This document shows, piece by piece, positions 1 to 7,623 of a stretch of DNA of 43,287 nucleotides (the stretch's first letter is position 1; each line of letters opens with the position of its first letter). Both the position numbers and the translations under genes were made by a program. Origin of the DNA: Candidatus Poribacteria bacterium (GTDB taxonomy: Bacteria; Poribacteria; WGA-4E; PCPOR2b); NCBI GenBank assembly GCA_028819845.1, contig JAPPKS010000020.1, forward strand, positions 1 through 43,287, in the 5' to 3' direction. The notes beneath the pieces are model-generated. The model made no database searches and was not told the origin of the DNA. It worked only from the letters and a program-made list of their open reading frames with translations.

Positions 1-241
1 TTTCTAGTCGAAAAGATCTCTTATTCAATTGTCTAGTTTTTGGGGGTAATTACAGTTGTCTCTTTGTTTAGACCAGAAATGGAAGGAACTTAGTCGGATT
101 TTTATCGCTCGGGTTTAGATGTTAATTGGAAATAATCTTAAATCGGGTTGCATAGCCATGGCTGTGATGATGTTGCGCATGATTGTGCATTCTGAAGTAA
201 TTAGCAAAACTTCAAACCTGATTTAAAATTCAGTTATTTAT

Positions 242-1900
242 TTAAACCTTGTCCAGTCGGCGAAAGAGATGCGAAAGTAAACTCAAAGCATCCAGACAAT
301 CTTTTTCAGTGAAAAGACGTGAATGGCTTAATGCGTTGACCTCTTCGTGACTGAGCGGATTTCTACACCCGGTGACGATTCCTTTAGACAATAATTTTTG
401 CCCCTCTTGAATATTTTGCAGAGTAACTGAGTGTATTTCGGACCTGCCTATTTTCTCCAAGTCTTCCGCCACTTGCAAAGTATAATTTGAATTTTTCCCA
501 AAGACCGCCTCCATCATATTTGCGTCCGCAACATTTGGCCACCCCGACTTAATACGGACTACGTTCATGTATCTTTTCACTGCTTCGTAGAACGCTCCGT
601 AATATTCACCTTTCTTGTAACAGCTTTCGGATACCGCCTTTATTTCGTCGTGCAGATGTCGCCAATGGTACTTCGGGTATTCTGGTACAATTTCATGCAG
701 GTTTTTCACTGCGGCTGTATTCATTTCTTCTGGCAATTCGGCGTCTCGAACGAGGGATAGGACCACGGGCTTTAGCTTTACTCGAACGTCATCTGGAACT
801 TTATCGAACCATTTCGATATATTGATTTCCGTGGCATCGCTGATCTTTTTCTCTCTTATCTTCGTTCTCTTTTTGCGCCAATCACGCTCAAGCCTGTTGA
901 TAAGTCCGCGTAAGTGATCGTGTAGTTTTTTGGTTTCTTCGTGTCCCCAATTCAGAGATTGTCTGTTGGTCGCGATGACATCGTCTTCCAAATCGTCTAT
1001 GAAATCCACTTCCAGCCACCCAGTTAGGTATGAAAAAAAGTGGCTCGAAGTGCTGTCGGAAAAGTGTCCCGGCGAATTTACCAATTTTTTTCTTGAAAAC
1101 AAGGTAATACCTCGCATGTCCGTGTTTGGTGGTATCGGTTTCTTTGTCGCCATCAAATGGCCGCGTATCTGATCTGATTTATCGTACTCGTCCGAGTATG
1201 GAGAATCGTCTGGCATTTTCCACTCGACCTCATTGTCCAAGGTTGCATATCGCCGTTCATTTGTAACACAAATCGGTTCATTGGTATTATGTTTAATTTT
1301 TACCTCAAACCCTAATTCAATGATAAACATCCTTGATAGACTGTTCGCTAGCGTTTCGGGCTCAAAATCAGTTTTTCTTTGTAATTTTCGCAACACAATC
1401 GTCGTTCCGTGATTTTCAAAAGAACAATCCGAATTGGTCTTTAAAATTTCTGGCTTATAGTCATGCTGTTCTGCATGTTTGATATCTTCCCACCGCATCC
1501 TAAACGAATTTTCTTTTCCGTCTTTCCTGGTCGAGATTCCGATTTCACGCGCAATGCCGAAATACGACAGCTTGCCGAGTCCCTTTTTCCCAATTATTTT
1601 CCTGCGTTTGGGCGTGGTATCTGCGCTTTCTTCCGATCTGCGATTTCGTCCTATTCGAAGGAATTTTTCATTAATATCGTCAAATGCCATCCCTATGCCG
1701 TCGTCCTCAATAACGATTTCTTTTTCATCGCTTTGGTCGTTAAGCGTCAATGTGACATGCTCTGCGTCGGCGTCATATGCGTTCGCAATCAATTCCGCCA
1801 ATACGGGCGGCAGGGTTGAATACATCCGCACGCCCAAATGTTCTATCGTGTTCGGGTCAAAAGACATTTTTAATTCTGAGTCGAATCTAGTTGAATTCAT
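242..1900 (-). CDS. GHKL ATPase (MutL/MORC-like) with C-terminal TIGR02391/HEPN-like domain
   Basis: This is a predicted ATP-hydrolysing protein of a DNA-modification or defence operon. The N-terminal half shows the GHKL (gyrase, Hsp90, histidine kinase, MutL) ATP-binding motifs: N-box ELIANAYDADA (N40, D43), IEDDGIGM (residues 64-71) and the G2 loop GKKGLGK (104-110). A later VIATNRQSLNW stretch resembles the strand-loop that follows the ATPase core in MutL/MORC-like proteins. The last 130 or so residues look like the TIGR02391 (Ymh) family, with GCRNPLSHEE near residue 513. The spacing R513-x4-H518 fits the RX4-6H signature of HEPN ribonuclease domains. The start codon overlaps the stop of the upstream methylase by 4 bases (ATGA), so translation is probably coupled. 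GHKL ATPases in restriction-modification operons are an established theme (Iyer, Abhiman and Aravind 2008). The HEPN fusion and an effector role are inference. Confidence 0.85.
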   Translation of the reverse strand: MNSTRFDSELKMSFDPNTIEHLGVRMYSTLPPVLAELIANAYDADAEHVTLTLNDQSDEKEIVIEDDGIGMAFDDINEKFLRIGRNRRSEESADTTPKRRKIIGKKGLGKLSYFGIAREIGISTRKDGKENSFRMRWEDIKHAEQHDYKPEILKTNSDCSFENHGTTIVLRKLQRKTDFEPETLANSLSRMFIIELGFEVKIKHNTNEPICVTNERRYATLDNEVEWKMPDDSPYSDEYDKSDQIRGHLMATKKPIPPNTDMRGITLFSRKKLVNSPGHFSDSTSSHFFSYLTGWLEVDFIDDLEDDVIATNRQSLNWGHEETKKLHDHLRGLINRLERDWRKKRTKIREKKISDATEINISKWFDKVPDDVRVKLKPVVLSLVRDAELPEEMNTAAVKNLHEIVPEYPKYHWRHLHDEIKAVSESCYKKGEYYGAFYEAVKRYMNVVRIKSGWPNVADANMMEAVFGKNSNYTLQVAEDLEKIGRSEIHSVTLQNIQEGQKLLSKGIVTGCRNPLSHEEVNALSHSRLFTEKDCLDALSLLSHLFRRLDKV

Positions 1901-2955
1901 ATGCGGTTGGCGTAAGATATTATATGCTTGCCGATTATTTTTGCGAATTTGGGAGGAAAGGCATTTCCAATCATTCTGGCAATTGAAGCCATGTTACTGC
2001 CAATGAATTGATAATCTTCGGGAAAAGTTTGCAACGTTGCCCCTTCCCGCAAGGATATCCCTCTGTCTTCATCTGGATGAGCAAAGCGACCATTGCTTAT
2101 GCTAGTAAACCTCGTGGTAATTGTCGGGGCGGGTTTGTCCCACCACATACGTCCGTAAGTGTCGGCAAACTTCTTTTCGCCAGAAGCATAGCAAGGTAGT
2201 TCAAGATGTTTCTTAGCTTGCCATCTCGATCTATCACCACCGTCTTTATTCGTCATCCGCAATCGTTCTAGATTTTTCGCACTCAAGCCTGCCGACGTAT
2301 GCAAAAATGGAGTTTCATCGCGTGTCCCGGCACAAATCTTTCGAAATCCGTTATTTGTGCCAATTACGTCTTTAACCGTTTTGCTTTCGCCCGTTGGCTT
2401 TGGTATGTCAATATCCGAGACGCGTGACGCCAATAATGTAAAACGACGCCTTTTCTGTGGAACACCGTACAACGACATATCTGTTATTTTGTACGCCGGG
2501 TTGCAATACCCAAGTGAATCGAGGTCGGTGATAAATCGCCCCATCGGACTCTCGGAATTTGAAGAAATGCCGGGAACATTTTCCACAACTACAAACCCTG
2601 GCCTGAAGTATTCGACAAACTTCTGAAATTCCAAAATAAGCTCGCTCGTCTCTTTGGATTTTTCTTTATTGGTCTGAATTATACTCCAATACTGGCAGGG
2701 AGCGCAGGCGGCGAAAATCATGAAATTATCATTCATCGGAATTCTGAGCTCTCGTTCCAAGTCCACCGGCGAGAATGTCGTGATGTCTTTTTCCAAAAAA
2801 ACAGTTCTTTCATTGTTTGTTTCAAATGTTTCCTTGCAAGCCGAATCATTGTCTATGCCAGCAATGACATCGATCCCCGCCCACGTCAACCCGTGAGTCA
2901 ATCCGCCCGCTCCAGAGAAGAAATCTATGGCTTTTAACCTATTTTTCACGTTCAT
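1897..2955 (-). CDS. DNA (cytosine-5) methyltransferase, Dcm-like
   Basis: This enzyme transfers a methyl group from S-adenosylmethionine to C5 of cytosine in a specific DNA sequence. The conserved motifs are in the usual order: motif I AIDFFSGAGG (9-18), motif IV APCQYWS with catalytic C87, motif VI ENV (125-127), motif VIII QKRRRF (167-172), and motif X RMIGNAFPP (327-335). The variable target-recognition region lies between about 180 and 270. At 352 aa it has the normal length for a stand-alone M.C5 enzyme. The motif IV tail is PCQYWS instead of the commoner PCQPFS. It is the middle gene of a minus-strand operon: vsr ends 13 bases upstream, and the ATPase start overlaps its stop. The target site cannot be read from the sequence. 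Confidence 0.96.
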   Translation of the reverse strand: MNVKNRLKAIDFFSGAGGLTHGLTWAGIDVIAGIDNDSACKETFETNNERTVFLEKDITTFSPVDLERELRIPMNDNFMIFAACAPCQYWSIIQTNKEKSKETSELILEFQKFVEYFRPGFVVVENVPGISSNSESPMGRFITDLDSLGYCNPAYKITDMSLYGVPQKRRRFTLLASRVSDIDIPKPTGESKTVKDVIGTNNGFRKICAGTRDETPFLHTSAGLSAKNLERLRMTNKDGGDRSRWQAKKHLELPCYASGEKKFADTYGRMWWDKPAPTITTRFTSISNGRFAHPDEDRGISLREGATLQTFPEDYQFIGSNMASIARMIGNAFPPKFAKIIGKHIISYANRI

Positions 2956-2968
2956 TATTGAAAAATAA

Positions 2969-3367
2969 TCAACCTGATTTTAGCAATTCAAAATCGAACT
3001 TGAAATCCCTTTTCTTCAGATCGTGTTCCCAAAGCCTGATAATTCGCCAACCAATGTTTTTGTAATAGTTATTCACTATGTTATCACGCTCTTTGTTTCT
3101 CTCGATTTTTTCTTTCCAGAATTTTACTCTGGTTGTCGGTAAGTGGCAGTGCTCCTTGCATCCATGCCAAAAACAGGAGTCTATGAATATCACTGTTTCG
3201 AATTTTGGCAAAACTATGTCCGGCTTGCCAAAGTGTTTCGCTGAGTTTTTTCGGTAGCGAAAGCCGCGTTTCCAAAGTGCTTTACGAAACGAAACTTCGA
3301 TTTTACTGTCTCGGCTTTTTACTCGGGACATCATTTCGCTTCTCTTTTCTTTAGAAACTATATCCAT
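2969..3367 (-). CDS. vsr: Very short patch repair (Vsr) endonuclease
   Basis: Vsr nicks DNA next to the T of a T:G mismatch that arises when 5-methylcytosine deaminates. The sequence shows the N-terminal MSRVKSRDSKIE segment, the catalytic GKPDIVLP (D50, equivalent to E. coli D51) and the zinc and active-site region FIDSCFWHGC (62-70), then WKEKIERNKERD. The full 132 aa is typical of the family. It is the first gene of the operon and sits directly before the cytosine methylase, the usual place for a repair partner. No dedicated restriction endonuclease is seen beside the methylase, so Vsr may only protect against mutation or may instead serve as the nuclease. No clear promoter or strong ribosome binding site was found upstream. 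Confidence 0.95.
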   Translation of the reverse strand: MDIVSKEKRSEMMSRVKSRDSKIEVSFRKALWKRGFRYRKNSAKHFGKPDIVLPKFETVIFIDSCFWHGCKEHCHLPTTRVKFWKEKIERNKERDNIVNNYYKNIGWRIIRLWEHDLKKRDFKFDFELLKSG

Positions 3368-3584
3368 GCTAGAATGGTTCCATTGAAATTCGGTTATTTA
3401 TCATTAATACTTACGTGGAGAATGAACGGAATACGACGTTGATAAAGTATTGAACGCCAAGAATACAGGCTGTCCTCACCTACTCACATTATAACTTGAA
3501 TAATAACTGATTTACTAGCCCCAATTTCAACAAATCAATTGGTTGGCTTGGGATATCCTTGATTTAGGGATTGTGGTTACGGTA

Positions 3585-4346
3585 TTACATCTCCACAATC
3601 AACCCGTCGTAAGCGAGTTCAACACCCTCAGGGAGTTTCGAATTTGTATCGTGATGTTCGACATCGTGGCTCATGTGGACGAAGTAAGTTTGTTTCGGTC
3701 TGAGCTGCCCTACGATATCTAATGACTCCGGAATAGTGAAATGCGTGGGGTTAGGCGGTGACCAGCGCAGCGCGTCGAGCACTAGAAGGTCGAGACCACG
3801 CATCAGTTCCATGGACTCGGGCGGAATATGGTTGCAATCTGTTGCATACGCAAAATCGCCGATTCGAAACCCTAGTACCTCCGCCTTCCCATGCAATAGA
3901 ACGAGTGGAATTACCTCAACCCCAAATAACTTAAACTTACCCTCAATTTGCACCAATTCTATTTGCGGGATAAGGGCGCCGAGATGCTGTAATTTGAACG
4001 CGTAATGAAAGACGGTACGAATGCGCTCGAGGGTTTGGGGACTGCCGTAACAGGGGATTGCATTGTCTTGCAACGCCGTAAATGCACGTACGTCATCAAG
4101 CCCGTGCAAGTGATCCGCGTGGGTGTGCGTGAACAAGATTGCGTCAACACGTTCTACCCCGCATCGGAGCGCTTGGATGCGAAGTTCAGGCGATGTGTCA
4201 ACGAGGATGTTTTTACCGTTGAGCGCGATGACGATGGAAGGTCGAGTGCGATGGTTTTTGGTGTCAGTTGATGTGCATACCTTGCAACGGCATGCAATCA
4301 CCGGCACACCGTGCGATGTGCCCGTTCCTAGAAACGTAATTCTCAT
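3585..4346 (-). CDS. MBL-fold metallo-hydrolase, PhnP-like
   Basis: This is a metallo-beta-lactamase-fold hydrolase of the PhnP / phosphodiesterase type (253 aa). The metal-binding motif HTHADH is at residues 74-79. The N-terminal FLGTGTSHGVP opening and the Cys pair CRCKVC (19-24) are typical of PhnP relatives, which bind an extra structural zinc. The reading frame is open 87 bases further upstream, but family similarity starts at MRITFLG, so the ATG at 4346 is chosen. That ATG overlaps the stop of the preceding zinc-ribbon gene as ATGA, which supports coupling. PhnP proteins hydrolyse cyclic phosphodiesters. There are no phn genes here, and placement behind endonuclease IV suggests a nucleotide or DNA-repair-related role, which is inference. 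Confidence 0.88.
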   Translation of the reverse strand: MRITFLGTGTSHGVPVIACRCKVCTSTDTKNHRTRPSIVIALNGKNILVDTSPELRIQALRCGVERVDAILFTHTHADHLHGLDDVRAFTALQDNAIPCYGSPQTLERIRTVFHYAFKLQHLGALIPQIELVQIEGKFKLFGVEVIPLVLLHGKAEVLGFRIGDFAYATDCNHIPPESMELMRGLDLLVLDALRWSPPNPTHFTIPESLDIVGQLRPKQTYFVHMSHDVEHHDTNSKLPEGVELAYDGLIVEM

Positions 4347-4528
4347 CCACGCTCCTGCAGCCTTTTCTTCCTGGGAAACACCACCCCGCATTCCGGACAA
4401 TGGGAGGTATAAGAGCGGATGGCAAAGCCGCAATTACGGCAAATACGCTTGGTTTGATAACGAGAAATTAATACGATTCCTAGAAAAACCGTAAGTAAGA
4501 TTGCGACTTCCCAGAACCCGATGGACAT
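4343..4528 (-). CDS. Small membrane-anchored zinc-ribbon protein
   Basis: This is a 61-residue protein of unknown role. An N-terminal hydrophobic helix (about residues 4-20, FWEVAILLTVFLGIVLI) is followed by a zinc ribbon with two CxxC knuckles, CRNC and CPEC, 13 residues apart, and a basic tail. It probably sits in the inner membrane with the ribbon in the cytoplasm. The ATG at 4528 is preferred over a TTG at 4543 because GAGAGG lies 6 bases before the ATG. The gene lies between endonuclease IV (11 bases upstream) and the metallo-hydrolase (4-base overlap), so the three are almost certainly co-transcribed. Confidence 0.7.
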   Translation of the reverse strand: MSIGFWEVAILLTVFLGIVLISRYQTKRICRNCGFAIRSYTSHCPECGVVFPRKKRLQERG

Positions 4529-4539
4529 GCTTAATCCTC

Positions 4540-5382
4540 TCAACCCGCTAGTAAGCCCCTCAGCACGGCAAGATTGGTTGCGTGCATTACCTTCATCTTG
4601 GGCGTTTCGATAATCGCGGGGGTGTGCTCAAATCGAGGGTCGTTTACGAGGCGTTGAAAGGGAGGAATTCCGAGATTTCCTTCGCCGATGTGATCGTGGC
4701 GATCCACACGGCTGTTAAACGCCGATTTGGCGTCGTTGAGGTGGAATGCAACCAACCGATCCAAGCCGATAATCTGGTCAAAGCGTTCGAATGTCTCATC
4801 ATAGTCGGCGTCCGTACACAGGTTGTAGCCGGCTGCAAAGACGTGGCACGTATCGAAGCAGACCCCCATCCTTTCTGGATTTTCAGACATATCGATAATC
4901 TGACGCAAATGTTCAAAACAGTAGCCTAGATTAGTCCCTTGCCCGGCCGTGGTTTCCAACAAGATTTCTACGTCTCCGCCGGTGATTTGTTCCAGCGCTA
5001 AATTGAGGCTATCGCTTAACACCTGCAATCCTTCGGTTTCGCCCGAGTCAAGGTGCGCGCCAAGATGTGTCACGATGTATCGGATATTGAGGCGAGCCGC
5101 GAGTTGCATTTGTACATTGAACTGTTCGCGCGAATTTTCAAGCACATCCTTCTTTGGGGAGGCGAGGTTGGTGAGATGGATGTCGTGAATCAATATCTCT
5201 TGGATGGGAGATTCCCGCCAGCGCTCGATAAACTGGTCTATGTCGCTTTCGGAAGGTGACTTGCCAGCCCACTGGTTCGGGTTTTTAAGGAAGATTTGGA
5301 TAGAGTCGCACCCTAAGTCTGTTCCATTGGAAATCGCATTGTGTATGCCGCCTGCGGTGGAAACGTGAGCACCAATCATCAT
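4540..5382 (-). CDS. nfo: Endonuclease IV (AP endonuclease)
   Basis: This enzyme cleaves DNA 5' to abasic sites in base excision repair. The 280-aa protein is full length. It starts MIGAHVSTAGG and carries the trinuclear zinc-site motifs of the family: VTHLGAH, LLETTAGQG, GVCFDTCHVFAAGY and the C-terminal DRHDHIGEG. Either of two adjacent ATGs (5382 or 5379) could be used. It is the first gene of a three-gene minus-strand operon, behind a good sigma-70 promoter at 5448-5476, and diverges from the HU gene. Confidence 0.97.
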   Translation of the reverse strand: MMIGAHVSTAGGIHNAISNGTDLGCDSIQIFLKNPNQWAGKSPSESDIDQFIERWRESPIQEILIHDIHLTNLASPKKDVLENSREQFNVQMQLAARLNIRYIVTHLGAHLDSGETEGLQVLSDSLNLALEQITGGDVEILLETTAGQGTNLGYCFEHLRQIIDMSENPERMGVCFDTCHVFAAGYNLCTDADYDETFERFDQIIGLDRLVAFHLNDAKSAFNSRVDRHDHIGEGNLGIPPFQRLVNDPRFEHTPAIIETPKMKVMHATNLAVLRGLLAG

Positions 5383-5447
5383 AGTGGTCTCTATTGCCTC
5401 TTCAGTGAACAGTATTGCCGTCTTTAACCTAGATGCATCAGGGCGTC

Positions 5448-5476
5448 ATTTTACCCGTTTTCTGGTATCCAGTCAA
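5448..5476 (-). promoter_or_regulatory. Sigma-70 promoter of the nfo operon
   Basis: Read on the minus strand, TTGACT and TAAAAT are separated by exactly 17 bases, about 65 bases before the nfo start. Its position back-to-back with the HU promoter supports it. Confidence 0.75.
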
Positions 5477-5546
5477 CAAAAATTCCACGGTTTCTACGTT
5501 TTTTTTCTTAAACGGTTGTTAAGCCGAATCATCATTGTGTTTTTTC

Positions 5547-5575
5547 TTGACAGGAAATTTGATTCACAGTATAAT
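5547..5575 (+). promoter_or_regulatory. Consensus sigma-70 promoter of the HU gene
   Basis: TTGACA at 5547-5552 and TATAAT at 5570-5575 match both consensus hexamers perfectly, with the optimal 17-base spacer. The start of transcription should be near 5582, giving a leader of about 60 bases before the HU start. A promoter this strong fits an abundant nucleoid protein. Confidence 0.9.
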
Positions 5576-5643
5576 GGGCGAAATTCAGTCATTACTGAAG
5601 ATTTTTGATTATTTTTAACTCAAATTTCACAGGAGATGCTCAT

Positions 5644-5928
5644 ATGGCTAGATTATCAAAGCAAGATGTTGCGAGCAGCGTTGCAGAAAGTACCGGATTA
5701 AGCAAAAGGGATGCGACTACAGCCGTTGATGCTGCTTTGGAAGCAATTCAAAATGCCCTATCAAATGGGGATTCCGTCGGGCTGATTGGCTTCGGCACGT
5801 TCGATGTTGCAACCAGAGCCCCCCGCCAAGGCCGCAATCCTCGAAATCGAGACGAGATAATTGACATTCCGGAAAAAACAGTGCCGCGTTTCAAGGCCGG
5901 CAAAGGACTGAAGGACGCTTGTTCCTAA
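5644..5928 (+). CDS. HU/IHF-family DNA-binding protein
   Basis: This is a 94-aa histone-like protein that bends and packages DNA as a dimer. The frame extends upstream, but the ATG at 5644 follows AGGAG (about 5633-5637) and begins the family domain (MARLSKQDVASSVAE). The core GLIGFGTFDVATRAPRQGRN matches the HU signature, including the flexible arm region with P and RN. The C-terminal VPRFKAGKGLK is typical. It resembles HU more than IHF, but the subclass was not resolved. A perfect consensus promoter lies upstream and a long inverted repeat (5950-6033) directly downstream. Confidence 0.95.
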   Translation: MARLSKQDVASSVAESTGLSKRDATTAVDAALEAIQNALSNGDSVGLIGFGTFDVATRAPRQGRNPRNRDEIIDIPEKTVPRFKAGKGLKDACS

Positions 5929-6319
5929 TTTAGCTAGCATTGCCCCCTTAGGTTGGCAACAGTCACCCCGAAGTTTCAAATTATTCGCAGCAGCCTAATG
6001 AACGTAGTTGGATTTGGTGATTGTTGCCCACCTCATTAGTTTCTTACATTCCCTTCCATTATTATTCCATTTCAAATGAAGCCTTTCGATATATCTAATC
6101 CTAGCATTTTCAAGGCGCTCCAAAATTTGTTTCGTTAGAGAAACCTTCCAGTAGGTATCAGGTAAGAGTAATTTCGATTTTTATTAAGTTGTGATTTACC
6201 GAATAGCAAAACAACATAAAGAAGCCGGAGAGAAATCTCCTTATCTACGCGTCTTGCGTAGAGATTTGCCTTGACTATTCTGCGATGAACACAGCAAGAC
6301 ATCACAAGCCGGTCATTCA
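5929..6319. other. Intergenic region between HU and moxR
   Basis: No gene is seen in these 391 bases. They contain the inverted repeat at 5950-6033, an AT-rich middle, and two small hairpins just before the MoxR gene: GGAGA-GAAA-TCTCC at 6227-6240 and TCTACGC-gtctt-GCGTAGA at 6244-6262. No convincing promoter hexamers were found. Confidence 0.6.
5950..6033. repeat. Long imperfect inverted repeat downstream of the HU gene
   Basis: The left arm AGGTTGGCAACAGTCACC (5950-5967) and the right arm GGTGATTGTTGCCCACCT (6016-6033) can form an 18-bp stem in RNA: 16 Watson-Crick pairs, one G-U and one mismatch. The loop is 48 bases. It starts 22 bases after the HU stop. There is no T-run, so it is not a standard intrinsic terminator. 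It may stabilise the HU message 3' end or be a small mobile repeat. Confidence 0.6.
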
Positions 6320-7357
6320 ATGGAGCACAATTATTTGAATACATCTAACACTCAAGACGTACCAGATGCAAATTTAGAAGCGGCGGCGTTCTTGAGAAAG
6401 GCGCGGGAATCCATATTGAGTGAATTCAAAAAACGGATTGTCGGCCAGGAAGAGGTAATTGATGAGTTATTGATAGCTCTTTTTTCCCAGGGGCATTGTC
6501 TGTTAGTTGGCGTACCCGGACTCGCCAAAACGCTTCTCATTAACAGCCTCGCCGAGATTTTGGACCTTCAGTTTAACCGCATTCAGTTCACGCCGGATCT
6601 CATGCCGTCGGATATCATTGGAACAGACATTATTCAGGAGGACACGGATAAAGGCAGCCGGTTTTTCAGATTCATCAAGGGTCCTGTTTTTTCAAACATT
6701 CTTCTTGCTGACGAAATTAACCGTACACCGCCCAAGACGCAAGCGGCGCTATTGCAGTCCATGCAGGAGTACAAAGTTTCGGCAGGCGGCGTGACCTATC
6801 CGCTAGACTTGCCCTTTTTCGTACTTGCAACCCAAAACCCGATTGAACAGGAAGGCACCTATCCATTACCGGAAGCGCAGTTGGATAGGTTTATGTTCAA
6901 TATCTACATTGACTATCCGGATTCCGCCGCTGAAAAGCAGATTGTCATGACAACAACTTCTGCTTATGACCCGTCGTTGCAACCGGTTATCTCGGGCGAG
7001 GAAATTTTGCGGCTGCAAAAAATCGTGAGAAAAGTGCCAATTGCGGAATCTATGGTTGAATACGCAGTTGCATTGAGCCGTGTTTCGCGTCCAAATAATC
7101 CCGATGCACCCGATTTTATTAAAGATTGGGTGAACTGGGGTTCAGGACCGAGAGCGTCCCAATTTCTCGTGTTAGGCGCAAAAGCACGGGCAATCATGCA
7201 CGGCCGTTATCATGTCTCTCAAGACGATATAAAATCCGTTGCTAAACCTGTTTTGCGGCACCGCATTTTAACAAATTTTAACGCCGAAGCTGATGGCATC
7301 ACGAGCCTTGATATCATCGATCGGTTACTGGGAATTGTTGAGGTGCCGACCCACTAA
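6320..7357 (+). CDS. MoxR-family AAA+ ATPase
   Basis: This is a 345-aa chaperone-like AAA+ ATPase of the MoxR/RavA group, which usually helps mature or insert metal cofactors with von Willebrand factor A (VWA) partner proteins. It shows Walker A GVPGLAKT (64-71), Walker B LLADEINR (128-135), the sensor stretch [22 protein letters not shown], and a C-terminal lid domain. No strong ribosome binding site precedes the ATG. The usual next genes (DUF58, VWA proteins) do not follow. The only BatA/VWA gene in the window is 12 kb away on the other strand (19036-20964), and any link between them is inference. Confidence 0.95.
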   Translation: MEHNYLNTSNTQDVPDANLEAAAFLRKARESILSEFKKRIVGQEEVIDELLIALFSQGHCLLVGVPGLAKTLLINSLAEILDLQFNRIQFTPDLMPSDIIGTDIIQEDTDKGSRFFRFIKGPVFSNILLADEINRTPPKTQAALLQSMQEYKVSAGGVTYPLDLPFFVLATQNPIEQEGTYPLPEAQLDRFMFNIYIDYPDSAAEKQIVMTTTSAYDPSLQPVISGEEILRLQKIVRKVPIAESMVEYAVALSRVSRPNNPDAPDFIKDWVNWGSGPRASQFLVLGAKARAIMHGRYHVSQDDIKSVAKPVLRHRILTNFNAEADGITSLDIIDRLLGIVEVPTH

Positions 7358-7623
7358 GTACAGTTGACTTTTTGACAAATTGAACCATCTATGATCCGAG
7401 AGTTTATTGCCGGGCGCAAGACCTGTCCCTACATAAAGGCTATCCTCGTGGCTGCCCTTATGGATTGGATGTCTCGCCCAACTTGGGTATTTGGCACATT
7501 AGTCGGTCGTTTGTTGCATTTGCAACGCCACATTCTCAACGCACTCTAGTCTTTATGGTGCGCCGTAAAAGCACATGTTTTTGTAAGTATGCTCAAAATT
7601 TTCTTGTATGAGCCAGTGTTATT

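Noticed and set aside
1479-2006. Plus-strand frame (175 codons) across the ATPase and methylase junction
   Set aside because: It is antisense to two clearly identified genes and low-complexity in serine; it is a shadow frame.
7358-7623. Search for a tRNA or small gene between moxR and holA
   Set aside because: No cloverleaf, no TTCGA-type arm and no frame with a ribosome binding site were seen.
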